The notes under the pieces: generated by a model
Databases searched by the model: none
Told to the model about the DNA's origin: nothing
What the model saw: the letters and a program-made list of their open reading frames with translations, nothing else
Position numbers and translations under genes: made by a program
Assembly (NCBI GenBank): GCA_003506275.1
Contig: DOBD01000236.1
Span: forward strand, 830-10,380
Reading direction: 5' to 3'
DNA from: Bacteroidales bacterium
GTDB lineage: Bacteria; Bacteroidota; Bacteroidia; Bacteroidales; UBA1402
Length of the DNA stretch: 9,551 bases
Part shown: positions 1 through 6,206 of the stretch, one piece after another
Numbering within the stretch: position 1 is the first letter of the stretch
Layout: every line of letters starts with the position of its first letter

Positions 1-73
<73 letters not shown>

Positions 74-86
74 ATCAATTGTGGCA

Positions 87-118
87 CAAAAGTAGCCATT
101 TTTAACCCTACGTGCAAA
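87..118 (-). promoter_or_regulatory. Promoter of the initiator tRNA gene
   Basis: On the minus strand a TTTG -33 box (118 to 115) is followed after 20 nt by TACTTTTG (94 to 87), an exact match to the Bacteroidota -7 consensus TAnnTTTG. Transcription would start near position 80, just upstream of the mature tRNA 5' end at 73. The -33 box lies inside a GTGCAAA motif (112-118, plus strand) that recurs in the candidate TetR operator. Confidence 0.75.
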
Positions 119-177
119 TCTTTCGCGAAAATTTACCAAAATATAACAGCAGAGTGCCTCGTGGCCGTTTTTTTTTG

Positions 178-185
178 TACATTTG
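178..185 (+). promoter_or_regulatory. -7 box of the TetR-fabG-RluA operon
   Basis: TACATTTG matches TAnnTTTG and lies 26 nt upstream of the regulator's ATG. I see no clear TTTG/TTG -33 box about 19-21 nt upstream, so this promoter would be weak or dependent on other factors. It overlaps the left arm of the inverted repeat at 182-210. Confidence 0.45.
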
Positions 186-210
186 CACACTGTTGATCCT
201 TTTGTGCAAA
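182..210. promoter_or_regulatory. Candidate TetR-type operator (inverted repeat)
   Basis: Perfect 8-bp arms, TTTGCACA at 182-189 and TGTGCAAA at 203-210, are separated by 13 bp, so arm centres are 21 bp apart (two helical turns). The repeat covers half of the -7 box and ends one base before the regulator's start codon at 212. That is where an autorepressing TetR dimer would bind. The geometry is seen in the sequence; binding by this regulator is inferred. Confidence 0.5.
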
Positions 211-211
211 G

Positions 212-862
212 ATGGCCGTATCCAAAACAAGAACCATGCTGGTGGAAGTTGCCAGGCAACTGTTTGCTACTAACGGCGTGCAGGAGACAACCATGAACGA
301 TATTGCGGAAGCATCGGGCAAGGGTCGCCGCACGTTGTACACCTATTTCAGAAATAAAGAAGAGGTTTATGTTGCCTGCATCGAAGCGGAGTTGCAGCTT
401 ATCAATGCTTCTTTGCTGTCTGTTATGAAGCAGGACCTCGACCCCGAGGAAAAGATTCGCACCTTTATAGCAACGCACTTTGATGTGTTCAGGGATGCCG
501 TGTTACGCAACGGTAATCTGAACAGTCAATTTTTCCGCAACATTGTCGAGGTCGAAAAGGCACGACGCAACCTTGATCAGAAGGAGGCTGTTATGCTGGC
601 ACAGTTGCTCAGGGAAGGCCAAAATCAGGGATTGTTTCACATCAAGGACATCAAACACTCAGCCAGTATCCTTCAATTATCGATCAAAGGCCTGGAGGTG
701 CCCTATATAAGGGAGACGGTACTCAACCGTAAGAAGCAGATTCAACATATTTATGATTTCCTATTTTATGGATTGAAAGGACAGGCGCTGCTTGTGGCCG
801 ATGAAACCAACGAGTCTTCAGCTAACAAGGGCGCTGTCGTCGATCCCACTATATCACACTAA
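212..862 (+). CDS. TetR/AcrR family transcriptional regulator
   Basis: A 216-residue protein of usual TetR length. Residues 8-55 form the typical N-terminal DNA-binding domain: a first helix with A-RQLFATNGVQETT, then the helix-turn-helix TTMNDIAEASGKGRRTLYTYF, ending in the diagnostic YTYFRNKEE-Y stretch. The remaining 160 residues are helical and divergent, as expected for a ligand-binding and dimerisation domain; the ligand cannot be read from sequence. The ATG at 212 follows a -7 box and an inverted repeat, and there is no Shine-Dalgarno sequence. The gene leads an operon: fabG starts 10 nt after its stop and the pseudouridine synthase gene follows. Likely an autorepressor that may also control fabG, perhaps sensing an acyl compound. 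That role is inference from context only. Confidence 0.9.
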   Translation: MAVSKTRTMLVEVARQLFATNGVQETTMNDIAEASGKGRRTLYTYFRNKEEVYVACIEAELQLINASLLSVMKQDLDPEEKIRTFIATHFDVFRDAVLRNGNLNSQFFRNIVEVEKARRNLDQKEAVMLAQLLREGQNQGLFHIKDIKHSASILQLSIKGLEVPYIRETVLNRKKQIQHIYDFLFYGLKGQALLVADETNESSANKGAVVDPTISH

Positions 863-872
863 ACCCGTTCAC

Positions 873-1619
873 ATGAAATTATTGGAAGGAAAAACAGCCC
901 TGGTTACCGGCGCTGCCCGTGGCATTGGTAAGGCCATTGCCCTCAAATTTGCCCAGGAAGGAGCCAACATCGCTTTTACTGACCTGGTCATCGATGATAA
1001 CGCCAAAGCCACAGAGGCCGAGATTGCCGCCTATGGTGTCAAGGTCATGGGCTTTGCGTCCAATGCCGCCAACTTCGAAGATACCCACACGGTGGTGGAA
1101 GCCATACAAAAGGAATTTGGCCGTATTGATATTCTGGTCAACAACGCTGGTATCACCCGCGACGGTCTTATGATGCGCATGACCGAACAACAATGGGATA
1201 TGGTGATCAACGTCAACCTGAAATCAGCCTTCAATTTTATTCACGCCATAACGCCCATTATGATGAAGCAGAAAGGTGGCAGTATCATCAACATGAGTTC
1301 GGTGGTTGGCGTATCTGGAAACGCCGGTCAAGCCAACTACTCGGCATCCAAGGCTGGTATGATCGGATTAGCCAAATCCATCGCTGCTGAAATGGGTTCC
1401 AGAGGTATCCGTGCCAATGCTGTTGCTCCCGGTTTCATCATCACTGAAATGACAGGCCAACTTCCCGAAGAGGTCAGGGCCTCCTGGGCTGAAAAGATTC
1501 CCCTCAAGCGCGGTGGTACCCCCGAAGATGTGGCCAACGTCTGTGTCTTTCTTGGCTCCGACCTCTCCTCTTATGTCTCTGGTCAGGTCATCCATTGCGA
1601 TGGCGGTATGAATCGATAA
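873..1619 (+). CDS. fabG: 3-oxoacyl-[acyl-carrier-protein] reductase FabG
   Basis: A 248-residue classical short-chain dehydrogenase that reduces 3-oxoacyl-ACP to 3-hydroxyacyl-ACP with NADPH in the cytosolic type II fatty acid elongation cycle. Visible motifs are the cofactor loop TGAARGIG (12-19), NNAG (90-93), and a full catalytic set N115, S143, Y156 and K160 (YSASK). Near the end come VAPGFI and the FabG-typical C-terminus SSYVSGQVIHCDGGM. Length matches FabG (about 245). An in-frame ATG at 792 would add 27 residues inside the TetR gene with no homology to the family, so I chose 873, where the Rossmann fold begins correctly. It lies 10 nt after the regulator and 11 nt before the next gene. 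Bacteroidota genomes carry several SDR paralogues, but this one has the FabG signature throughout. Confidence 0.93.
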   Translation: MKLLEGKTALVTGAARGIGKAIALKFAQEGANIAFTDLVIDDNAKATEAEIAAYGVKVMGFASNAANFEDTHTVVEAIQKEFGRIDILVNNAGITRDGLMMRMTEQQWDMVINVNLKSAFNFIHAITPIMMKQKGGSIINMSSVVGVSGNAGQANYSASKAGMIGLAKSIAAEMGSRGIRANAVAPGFIITEMTGQLPEEVRASWAEKIPLKRGGTPEDVANVCVFLGSDLSSYVSGQVIHCDGGMNR

Positions 1620-1630
1620 ATTCATTGACG

Positions 1631-2314
1631 ATGACCGTACTCTACGAAGACAACCACCTGCTGATTGTCAATAAAGCCTGTGGCGAGATTGTTCAGCCCG
1701 ACAAGACAGGTGACCCTTCGCTGGAGGAAACGGTTAAGGACTGGATAAAAAAGACCCACGACAAGCCGGGTAACGTCTTTTTAGGCGTTACCCACCGGCT
1801 TGACCGTCCGGTGACCGGCCTGGTGGTCTTCGCCAAAACCAGCAAGGCTTTGGCCAGGCTCAACGAACTCTTTAAAAAAGGAGACGTACATAAAACGTAC
1901 CTCGCTCTTGTCAAGCAGGCTCCACCCTCCGTGGAAGGATTGCTCGAAAACTACCTGTGTCGAAACGAACAACAAAACAGGAGCTTTGTGTGCGGAGCCG
2001 ATAAGCCAGGAGCCAAATTGGCCAAACTAACTTATAAAGTCGTCGGGCGATCGGATACGTACCATTTGCTGGAAGTCGACCTGATGACCGGCCGTCATCA
2101 TCAGATTCGGTGCCAATTGGCGGCCATGGGTTGCCCCATCAAAGGCGATTTGAAATATGGCTTTCCTCGCTCCAATCCGGATGGCGGCATCTCCCTGCAC
2201 GCCTGGCGCATTTGTTTCGTGCATCCGGTGAGTGGCGTGACCATCGACATAAAAGCACCCATACCCTCACGGGACTCAGTTTGGCGCTTTTTTAAGCCCC
2301 AGTTGGCAGAATAA
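1631..2314 (+). CDS. RluA-family RNA pseudouridine synthase
   Basis: A 227-residue enzyme that isomerises specific uridines in rRNA or tRNA to pseudouridine. The catalytic motif HRLDRPVTG lies at 55-63 with the nucleophile Asp at D58. Other family signatures are LYEDNHLLIVNKACG (4-18), the KTY strand after the catalytic block (88-90), LMTGRHHQIR (151-160) and LHAWRICFVHP (189-199). There is no N-terminal S4 domain, so the protein is a bare catalytic domain like the short RluA or TruC types; the target RNA position cannot be deduced. An in-frame ATG at 1595 lies inside fabG, and the added residues do not fit the family, so 1631 is preferred. It is the last gene of the TetR-fabG operon by spacing. 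Confidence 0.92.
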   Translation: MTVLYEDNHLLIVNKACGEIVQPDKTGDPSLEETVKDWIKKTHDKPGNVFLGVTHRLDRPVTGLVVFAKTSKALARLNELFKKGDVHKTYLALVKQAPPSVEGLLENYLCRNEQQNRSFVCGADKPGAKLAKLTYKVVGRSDTYHLLEVDLMTGRHHQIRCQLAAMGCPIKGDLKYGFPRSNPDGGISLHAWRICFVHPVSGVTIDIKAPIPSRDSVWRFFKPQLAE

Positions 2315-2387
2315 CCACTTTTGTTTAAAAAAGTCAAAAATGGGAAAATATTTCTCTTGAAAAATATGTTTATTAGAAAAATAGGTG

Positions 2388-2395
2388 TATCTTTG
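2388..2395 (+). promoter_or_regulatory. -7 box of the MarR-type regulator gene
   Basis: TATCTTTG matches TAnnTTTG and ends 11 nt before the ATG at 2407, so the expected start of transcription leaves a leader of only a few nucleotides. No clean TTTG/TTG lies at the expected -33 distance. The region there is AT-rich and contains the imperfect palindrome 2348-2367 (arms ATATTT and AAATAT, 8 nt apart), a possible operator. Confidence 0.6.
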
Positions 2396-2406
2396 CAGCA
2401 ACAAAC

Positions 2407-2778
2407 ATGAACAAGGTGGAAGATATTTGTGTCATAAAAGAGATTTACCGGATGCTTTATCAGTTTGAGAAAGATTTCCAGGAAACCCATCACATCAGTA
2501 TCAACGATGCCATGGTGCTTTGTTGCCTGAAGAACGGTGAGGAAAAGTCAGCCGGGGAGATCTGTGAATTTGTCGGTTTATCCAATTCAAGGGTGTCTAA
2601 AGTGTTGTGTGCCGTGGAAGACGAAGGATACATCGTTCGCCGGTTGGGTTCCAACGACAGGCGCCAAATGTTTTTCTCGCTGACGGCAAAAGGCAACCAG
2701 AAAATGAATGAGATGATGGGCAAGCAATTGCATTTCTCAGACCTGCTTAAAACCATTTCCAAACAATGCGGCACGTGA
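2407..2778 (+). CDS. MarR-family winged-helix regulator, cysteine-rich
   Basis: A 123-residue protein, shorter than the usual 140-150 of MarR proteins. Residues 31-46 form the approach helix; 47-70 form the helix-turn-helix KSAGEICEFVGLSNSRVSKV; 75-95 form the wing, with the MarR-typical GSNDRRQ turn at 81-87 and FSLTAKG after it. The C-terminal dimerisation helix is short. The protein holds six cysteines (C8, C39, C40, C53, C68, C121), many for a cytosolic protein this size, with C53 inside the DNA-binding motif and C121 third from the end. A thioredoxin gene follows 110 nt later on the same strand. A thiol-based redox-sensing role like that of some MarR proteins (OhrR type) is therefore possible, but is inference. 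The almost leaderless start is consistent with the -7 box at 2388. Confidence 0.88.
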   Translation: MNKVEDICVIKEIYRMLYQFEKDFQETHHISINDAMVLCCLKNGEEKSAGEICEFVGLSNSRVSKVLCAVEDEGYIVRRLGSNDRRQMFFSLTAKGNQKMNEMMGKQLHFSDLLKTISKQCGT

Positions 2779-2786
2779 ACCATCAA

Positions 2787-2824
2787 CGGCCAATAAAGGC
2801 CACCTGAATTTGGCGTGTTTTTTT
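2787..2824 (+). terminator. Possible weak terminator after the MarR-type gene
   Basis: CGGCCAA (2787-2793) can pair with TTGGCG (2810-2815) in six base pairs with one bulged G. The 16-nt loop itself contains a GGCC complementary to the left arm. Two bases later comes a run of seven T. The stem is imperfect and the loop large, so read-through into the thioredoxin gene is plausible. Confidence 0.4.
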
Positions 2825-2888
2825 AACCAGAAAGTTTCTACTAGCAACTATAATTAATAGAAAATAAGTCACAATAAACCTACACACG

Positions 2889-3398
2889 ATGAGAACCTCC
2901 ACCATCAAGCCGTATAAGCGCTATGTAACACTGGCCATCATGGCACTGTTTGTCTTGACATCTTGCCAGGCTAAACAACCGGACGCCTCCAACGCAAAAA
3001 CATCAACAAAAAATACAACTAATTCAACAAAGAAAATGGGAACAATTCATTTGACAAAAACCGAGTTTCTGGAAAAAGTGGTTAACTACGAAACCAATCC
3101 AACTGAATGGAAATACCTGGGTGACAAGCCTTGCCTGATCGACTTCTACGCAGATTGGTGTGGTCCCTGCAAGGCTGTAGCCCCCGTTCTGGAAGAGTTG
3201 GCCAAGGAATATGACGGACAAATCTACATCTACAAGATCAATACGGATCAGGAACAGGAATTGGCCGGTGCTTTCGGTATTCGCAGTATCCCCAGTCTGC
3301 TTTTCGTGCCCATGGAAGGCCAACCCCGCATGAGCATGGGAGCCATGCCCAAGGATCAACTGAAACAAGCCATCGATGAAGTCTTGCTGGTCAAGTAA
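2889..3398 (+). CDS. Periplasmic thioredoxin-fold lipoprotein
   Basis: A 169-residue exported thioredoxin. Residues 1-25 form a lipoprotein signal peptide: a basic N-terminus, a hydrophobic core LAIMALFVL and the lipobox LTSC with the lipidated cysteine at C26. Residues 27-52 are a flexible linker rich in Lys, Asn, Thr and Ser. The thioredoxin domain runs from about 53 to 169, with the redox motif WCGPC at 90-94, the buried Asp equivalent D85 six residues before the first active-site Cys, and the cis-proline P135 in SIPS. WCGPC is the reducing thioredoxin type rather than the CPHC-like oxidase type. It would act at the periplasmic side of a membrane, but its electron donor is not in this window. 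I find no TAnnTTTG box in 2779-2888. An internal ATG at codon 50 (3036) would give a cytosolic-length thioredoxin, which I consider less likely. Confidence 0.92.
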   Translation: MRTSTIKPYKRYVTLAIMALFVLTSCQAKQPDASNAKTSTKNTTNSTKKMGTIHLTKTEFLEKVVNYETNPTEWKYLGDKPCLIDFYADWCGPCKAVAPVLEELAKEYDGQIYIYKINTDQEQELAGAFGIRSIPSLLFVPMEGQPRMSMGAMPKDQLKQAIDEVLLVK

Positions 3399-3449
3399 CG
3401 TAACTGTTCTGTGATCAGTGTTCATACACGATTCGTTCATTGAAAATAG

Positions 3450-3493
3450 AGCGGCATCATCCGATTCAAACCGGTGATGCCGCTGCTTTTTTT
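3450..3493 (+). terminator. Strong intrinsic terminator after the thioredoxin gene
   Basis: AGCGGCATCA (3450-3459) pairs perfectly with TGATGCCGCT (3475-3484) over 10 bp. The loop can add CCG/CGG pairs beyond a single unpaired T. Seven T follow at 3487-3493. It separates the MarR/thioredoxin unit from the kinase gene. Confidence 0.88.
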
Positions 3494-3494
3494 G

Positions 3495-3502
3495 TATCTT
3501 TG
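3495..3502 (+). promoter_or_regulatory. -7 box of the kinase/nucleotidyltransferase operon
   Basis: TATCTTTG matches TAnnTTTG and begins two bases after the terminator's T tract, so its -33 region would fall inside the terminator hairpin, where no TTTG is present. Transcription would begin about 3507-3510, leaving almost no leader before the possible starts at 3511 (TTG) and 3520 (GTG). Confidence 0.6.
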
Positions 3503-3519
3503 AGGCAAACTTGATCGCT

Positions 3520-4566
3520 GTGGAAAACGCTCAATTAAGCCATCTTCAGACCCTGTTCACTCAATGGTCCGGTCGTCAACCGGACACCATCACTGCCTTG
3601 CCGCCCAGCGGCTCGTATCGATGCTATTGGCGTCTTCAGTCAGGAACGTTCTCAGCTCTGGGTGCCTGGAACGCTGACAAGCGTGAAAACGAAGCCTTTC
3701 TATCGTTTACCGCTGCGTTCAGAAGCGCCGGCGTACCCGTACCGGCTATCTATGGCATTGATAAGGACGCTGACTGTTACCTGTTGGAGGACCTGGGATC
3801 CGTCATGCTTTTCGACAGGGTTCACGGACACGCCGACGAGATCGCCGTGCACAACCTCTATAAGGCCAGTCTGGAAGGTCTGGTTGAGCTGCAACTCAAA
3901 GGCAGGGAGTGTATCGATTTCAGCCGGTGTTACCCCAGGGCTGCCTTTGACCGCGATTCCATGATGTGGGATCTTAATTACTTCAAGTACTACTTTCTCA
4001 AGTTGGTGCGCATTCCGTTTGACGAACAAGCCCTGGAGGATGATTTTCGCCGCTTCACCGACTACTTGCTTCAGGAACGCGCTGACTATTTTCTGTTCAG
4101 GGATTTCCAGTCGGCCAACATCATGATTAAGGATGAACGTCCCTACTTTATTGATTACCAGGGTGGCCGCCGGGGGGCCTTGCAGTACGACGTGGCCAGT
4201 CTGCTGTTTGATGCCAAGGCAAGGTTGTCCAAAGCCGTCCGTCAGGAACTGGTGCATCATTACCTTGATACGTTGGCCAAGCGTCAACCCGTTTTCCGCA
4301 CTGAATTTCTTCATTTCTACGAAGGCTTTGTGCTGATTCGCCTCATGCAGGCCATGGGGGCTTTCGGCTTCAGGGGCATTGTGGAAAAAAAGCCCGGCTT
4401 TATGGAAAGTATCCCACCGGCACTCGGCATGTTTGCCGACTTGCTCGATGACTGGTCTTTGCCGGTTGAGATACCCGAATTGAAGGCTTGCTTCAGCCGT
4501 ATGCTCACTTCCGATTACCTCCGTCAACTGCTGGCCACGTTGCCGGCCCCAACCGTCACGTCATGA
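3520..4566 (+). CDS. APH-fold sugar kinase, AmgK-like
   Basis: A protein of about 348 residues with the aminoglycoside-phosphotransferase fold. Positions counted from GTG 3520: LPPSGSYRCYWRL at 27-39 (N-lobe loop), YLLEDLGS at 87-94, the catalytic loop FRDFQSANIM at 193-202 with Asp195 and Asn200, and the metal-binding IDYQGGRRGALQYDVASLL at 211-229. This layout resembles AmgK, the kinase that phosphorylates MurNAc/GlcNAc on the anomeric carbon in peptidoglycan recycling. The gene overlaps a MurU-like nucleotidyltransferase gene, as expected for that pathway. The actual sugar is inferred from the pair. The histidine usual at the start of the HxD catalytic motif is Phe here. The start is uncertain: TTG at 3511 is in frame but would be nearly leaderless, while GTG 3520 leaves about 12 nt of leader. 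Confidence 0.8.
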   Translation: MENAQLSHLQTLFTQWSGRQPDTITALPPSGSYRCYWRLQSGTFSALGAWNADKRENEAFLSFTAAFRSAGVPVPAIYGIDKDADCYLLEDLGSVMLFDRVHGHADEIAVHNLYKASLEGLVELQLKGRECIDFSRCYPRAAFDRDSMMWDLNYFKYYFLKLVRIPFDEQALEDDFRRFTDYLLQERADYFLFRDFQSANIMIKDERPYFIDYQGGRRGALQYDVASLLFDAKARLSKAVRQELVHHYLDTLAKRQPVFRTEFLHFYEGFVLIRLMQAMGAFGFRGIVEKKPGFMESIPPALGMFADLLDDWSLPVEIPELKACFSRMLTSDYLRQLLATLPAPTVTS

Positions 4567-5324
4567 AAGCCGTCGTGTTTGCCGCCGGACTGGGTACCCG
4601 TCTTCATCCGCTCACTCAGGATAAGCCCAAAGCCCTGGTTGAGGTGGCTGGGAAAACCATGTTGGAGCACACCCTGACAAAACTCTACCTCGCCGGCATA
4701 CGAGAGGTGGTGGTCAATGTCCATGCTTTCGCCGACAAGGTAGAGCTGTGGTTGGGCGCCTGGTCAGTGCGTTATCCTGACATGAGCGTGCAAGTCTCCG
4801 ATGAACGAGGGCTGTTGCTGGAAACCGGCGGTGGGTTGAAAAAGATGCACCCCTGGCTAGAGGGTGGTCCCTTTTTAGTACACAACGTCGATGTGCTATC
4901 GGATATCCGGCTCACCGATCTGATGAAGGCCGACACAGCCTACGCCTCCATGGGCAAGACCAACCAGCCGCATTTGGCTACCTTGGCTGTGAGGCAGGCA
5001 GCGAGTGATCGTTATTTTTTGTTCAACAAGGACGGATTGTTGTGTGGTTGGGAAAACGTCAGGACGGGCGAACAGAAATTGACGGGCAAGCTGGATGAAC
5101 CGTTGACCCGCTATGCGTTTACCGGTATTCATATCATTCACCCCTGTTTGTTTGATGGCATGACAGAAACCGGTGTCTTTTCCATCACCGATGTCTACCT
5201 TAGGCTGGCCGCCACGCATGCCATTCATCTTTTTGATGTGACGGACAATCATTGGTACGATATAGGTACCCCCGAGCAGCGCCGCACGGCAGAACTGGCT
5301 TGGTTACAGCGCCGCTCACGTTGA
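4563..5324 (+). CDS. Sugar-1-phosphate nucleotidyltransferase, MurU-like
   Basis: A 253-residue nucleotidyltransferase that transfers a nucleoside monophosphate from NTP to a sugar 1-phosphate. The signature AAGLGTRLHPLTQDKPKAL (7-25) holds the NTP-binding loop and the catalytic Lys23. LETGGGL (86-92) and the metal-binding Asp in HNVDV (D110) follow, then FTGIHI (186-191) and WYDIGTP (231-237), which line the sugar site. Length and motifs fit MurU or mannose-1-phosphate guanylyltransferase-like enzymes without a left-handed helix domain. Its ATG shares ATGA with the kinase stop (4563-4566), so the two are translationally coupled. With an AmgK-like kinase this suggests UDP-MurNAc (or UDP-GlcNAc) salvage, bypassing early de novo cell-wall steps. 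A hexose-1-phosphate route cannot be excluded. Confidence 0.85.
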   Translation: MKAVVFAAGLGTRLHPLTQDKPKALVEVAGKTMLEHTLTKLYLAGIREVVVNVHAFADKVELWLGAWSVRYPDMSVQVSDERGLLLETGGGLKKMHPWLEGGPFLVHNVDVLSDIRLTDLMKADTAYASMGKTNQPHLATLAVRQAASDRYFLFNKDGLLCGWENVRTGEQKLTGKLDEPLTRYAFTGIHIIHPCLFDGMTETGVFSITDVYLRLAATHAIHLFDVTDNHWYDIGTPEQRRTAELAWLQRRSR

Positions 5325-5350
5325 TGAGGCGGGGATTCCTGTGAAGTCTT

Positions 5351-6118
5351 TTACTCCGCTTTTCGATGGGCAACGGTTGCCGTGGCCTGATAGGTAGGCA
5401 TAAGCAGCACCTCAGCGATTTGAATATGGGCCGGTGAAGCCGCTGCGAAGTAGACGGTTTCGGCTACGTCATCGCCGGTCAACGGCCTGATACCCTTGTA
5501 GAAGTCATCGGCCTTAGCTTTATCACCTCGGTATCGAGTGACGGTAAAGTTGGTTTCCACCATGCCAGGCTTGATGTTGGTAACGCGCAAGGGCGTGTCT
5601 ACCAAGTCGATGCGTAAACCGTCGGACAAGGCTTTGACAGCAGCTTTGGTGGCGCAATAGATGCTACCACCTGCGTAGGCAGCGTCTCCGGCGATAGAGC
5701 CTATGTTGATGATGTGGCCCCGTCCGCGTGCTATCATGCCGGGAACAACCAGCCTTGTCAGGGTCAATAGTCCTTTGATGTTGGTGTCAATCATCACATC
5801 CCATTCTTCGGGCTGAGCCTCGTGTTCCTTGTCCACCCCCAACACCAGGCCGGCGTTGTTGATGAGCACGTCGATGGCTTGCCAATCGGGCGGGAGGGAA
5901 GACAAGGCCTCAGTGGCCGCCTGCCTGTCTCTGACATCGAAAGGCAAGAGAAATACCTTGATACCATGTTGCTTTTCAAGCGCTGCCTTGAGGCTTTCCA
6001 GTTTGGCCTTGTTCCTGCCATTGAGGAGGAGGTTGGAACCTTGGGCAGCGAACTTTCGGGCGCAGCCTTCACCGATACCGCTGCTGGCACCGGTGATGAG
6101 TATGAGAGCGTTTTTCAT
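5351..6118 (-). CDS. ydfG: YdfG-type short-chain dehydrogenase (NADP-dependent 3-hydroxy acid dehydrogenase)
   Basis: A 255-residue classical SDR. Motifs are TGASSGIG (9-16), an NGRN stretch after the second strand with Arg35 that suits NADPH binding, NNAG (87-90), and the catalytic set N113, S141, Y154, K158. MIDTNIKGLL, GHIINIGSIAG, YAGGSIY-ATKA, and the C-terminal AHIQIAEVLLMPT resemble E. coli YdfG, which oxidises L-allo-threonine, serine and 3-hydroxypropionate; the substrate here is inferred. It is convergent with the nucleotidyltransferase gene (26 nt apart, no clear terminator between) and divergent from the pectate lyase gene. On the minus strand TACTTTTA (6153 to 6146) is one base off the -7 consensus, 27 nt upstream of the ATG. 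Confidence 0.87.
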   Translation of the reverse strand: MKNALILITGASSGIGEGCARKFAAQGSNLLLNGRNKAKLESLKAALEKQHGIKVFLLPFDVRDRQAATEALSSLPPDWQAIDVLINNAGLVLGVDKEHEAQPEEWDVMIDTNIKGLLTLTRLVVPGMIARGRGHIINIGSIAGDAAYAGGSIYCATKAAVKALSDGLRIDLVDTPLRVTNIKPGMVETNFTVTRYRGDKAKADDFYKGIRPLTGDDVAETVYFAAASPAHIQIAEVLLMPTYQATATVAHRKAE

Positions 6119-6170
6119 CGTTATGGGCGTTGTCTGTTATACCCGTAAAAGTACGGCATTCTCCTCAAAA

Positions 6171-6193
6171 TTTCACCCTGAAAAACGGTGAAA
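6171..6193. promoter_or_regulatory. Inverted repeat between divergent SDR and pectate lyase genes
   Basis: Perfect 7-bp arms TTTCACC (6171-6177) and GGTGAAA (6187-6193), 9 bp apart, lie between the likely -7 boxes of the two divergent genes (6146-6153 minus, 6199-6206 plus). A candidate operator. The regulator is unknown, and neither neighbour is a regulator. Confidence 0.35.
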
Positions 6194-6198
6194 AACCC

Positions 6199-6206
6199 TT
6201 ACTTTG
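6199..6206 (+). promoter_or_regulatory. Possible -7 box of the pectate lyase gene
   Basis: TTACTTTG matches TAnnTTTG in seven of eight positions and lies 29 nt upstream of the ATG at 6236. If used, it rules out the in-frame GTG at 6188 as a start. No clear -33 box is seen; that position falls in the inverted repeat 6171-6193. Confidence 0.35.

Noticed and set aside
792..872. Upstream ATG for fabG at 792
   Set aside because: It would run through the TetR gene and add 27 residues not found in FabG proteins; the fold begins correctly from 873.
2317..2334. ACTTTT/AAAAGT hairpin just after the pseudouridine synthase gene
   Set aside because: A six-pair AT-rich stem without a following T tract; not credible as a terminator on the plus strand.
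3700..4527. A 275-codon open frame on the minus strand inside the kinase gene
   Set aside because: The plus-strand frame has clear kinase motifs; the antisense product has no recognisable domain and is a codon-bias shadow.
5325..5350. Possible bidirectional terminator between the convergent nucleotidyltransferase and SDR genes
   Set aside because: GCGGGG can pair with CTCCGC across the SDR stop region, but with a large loop, a G:U pair and no T tract.
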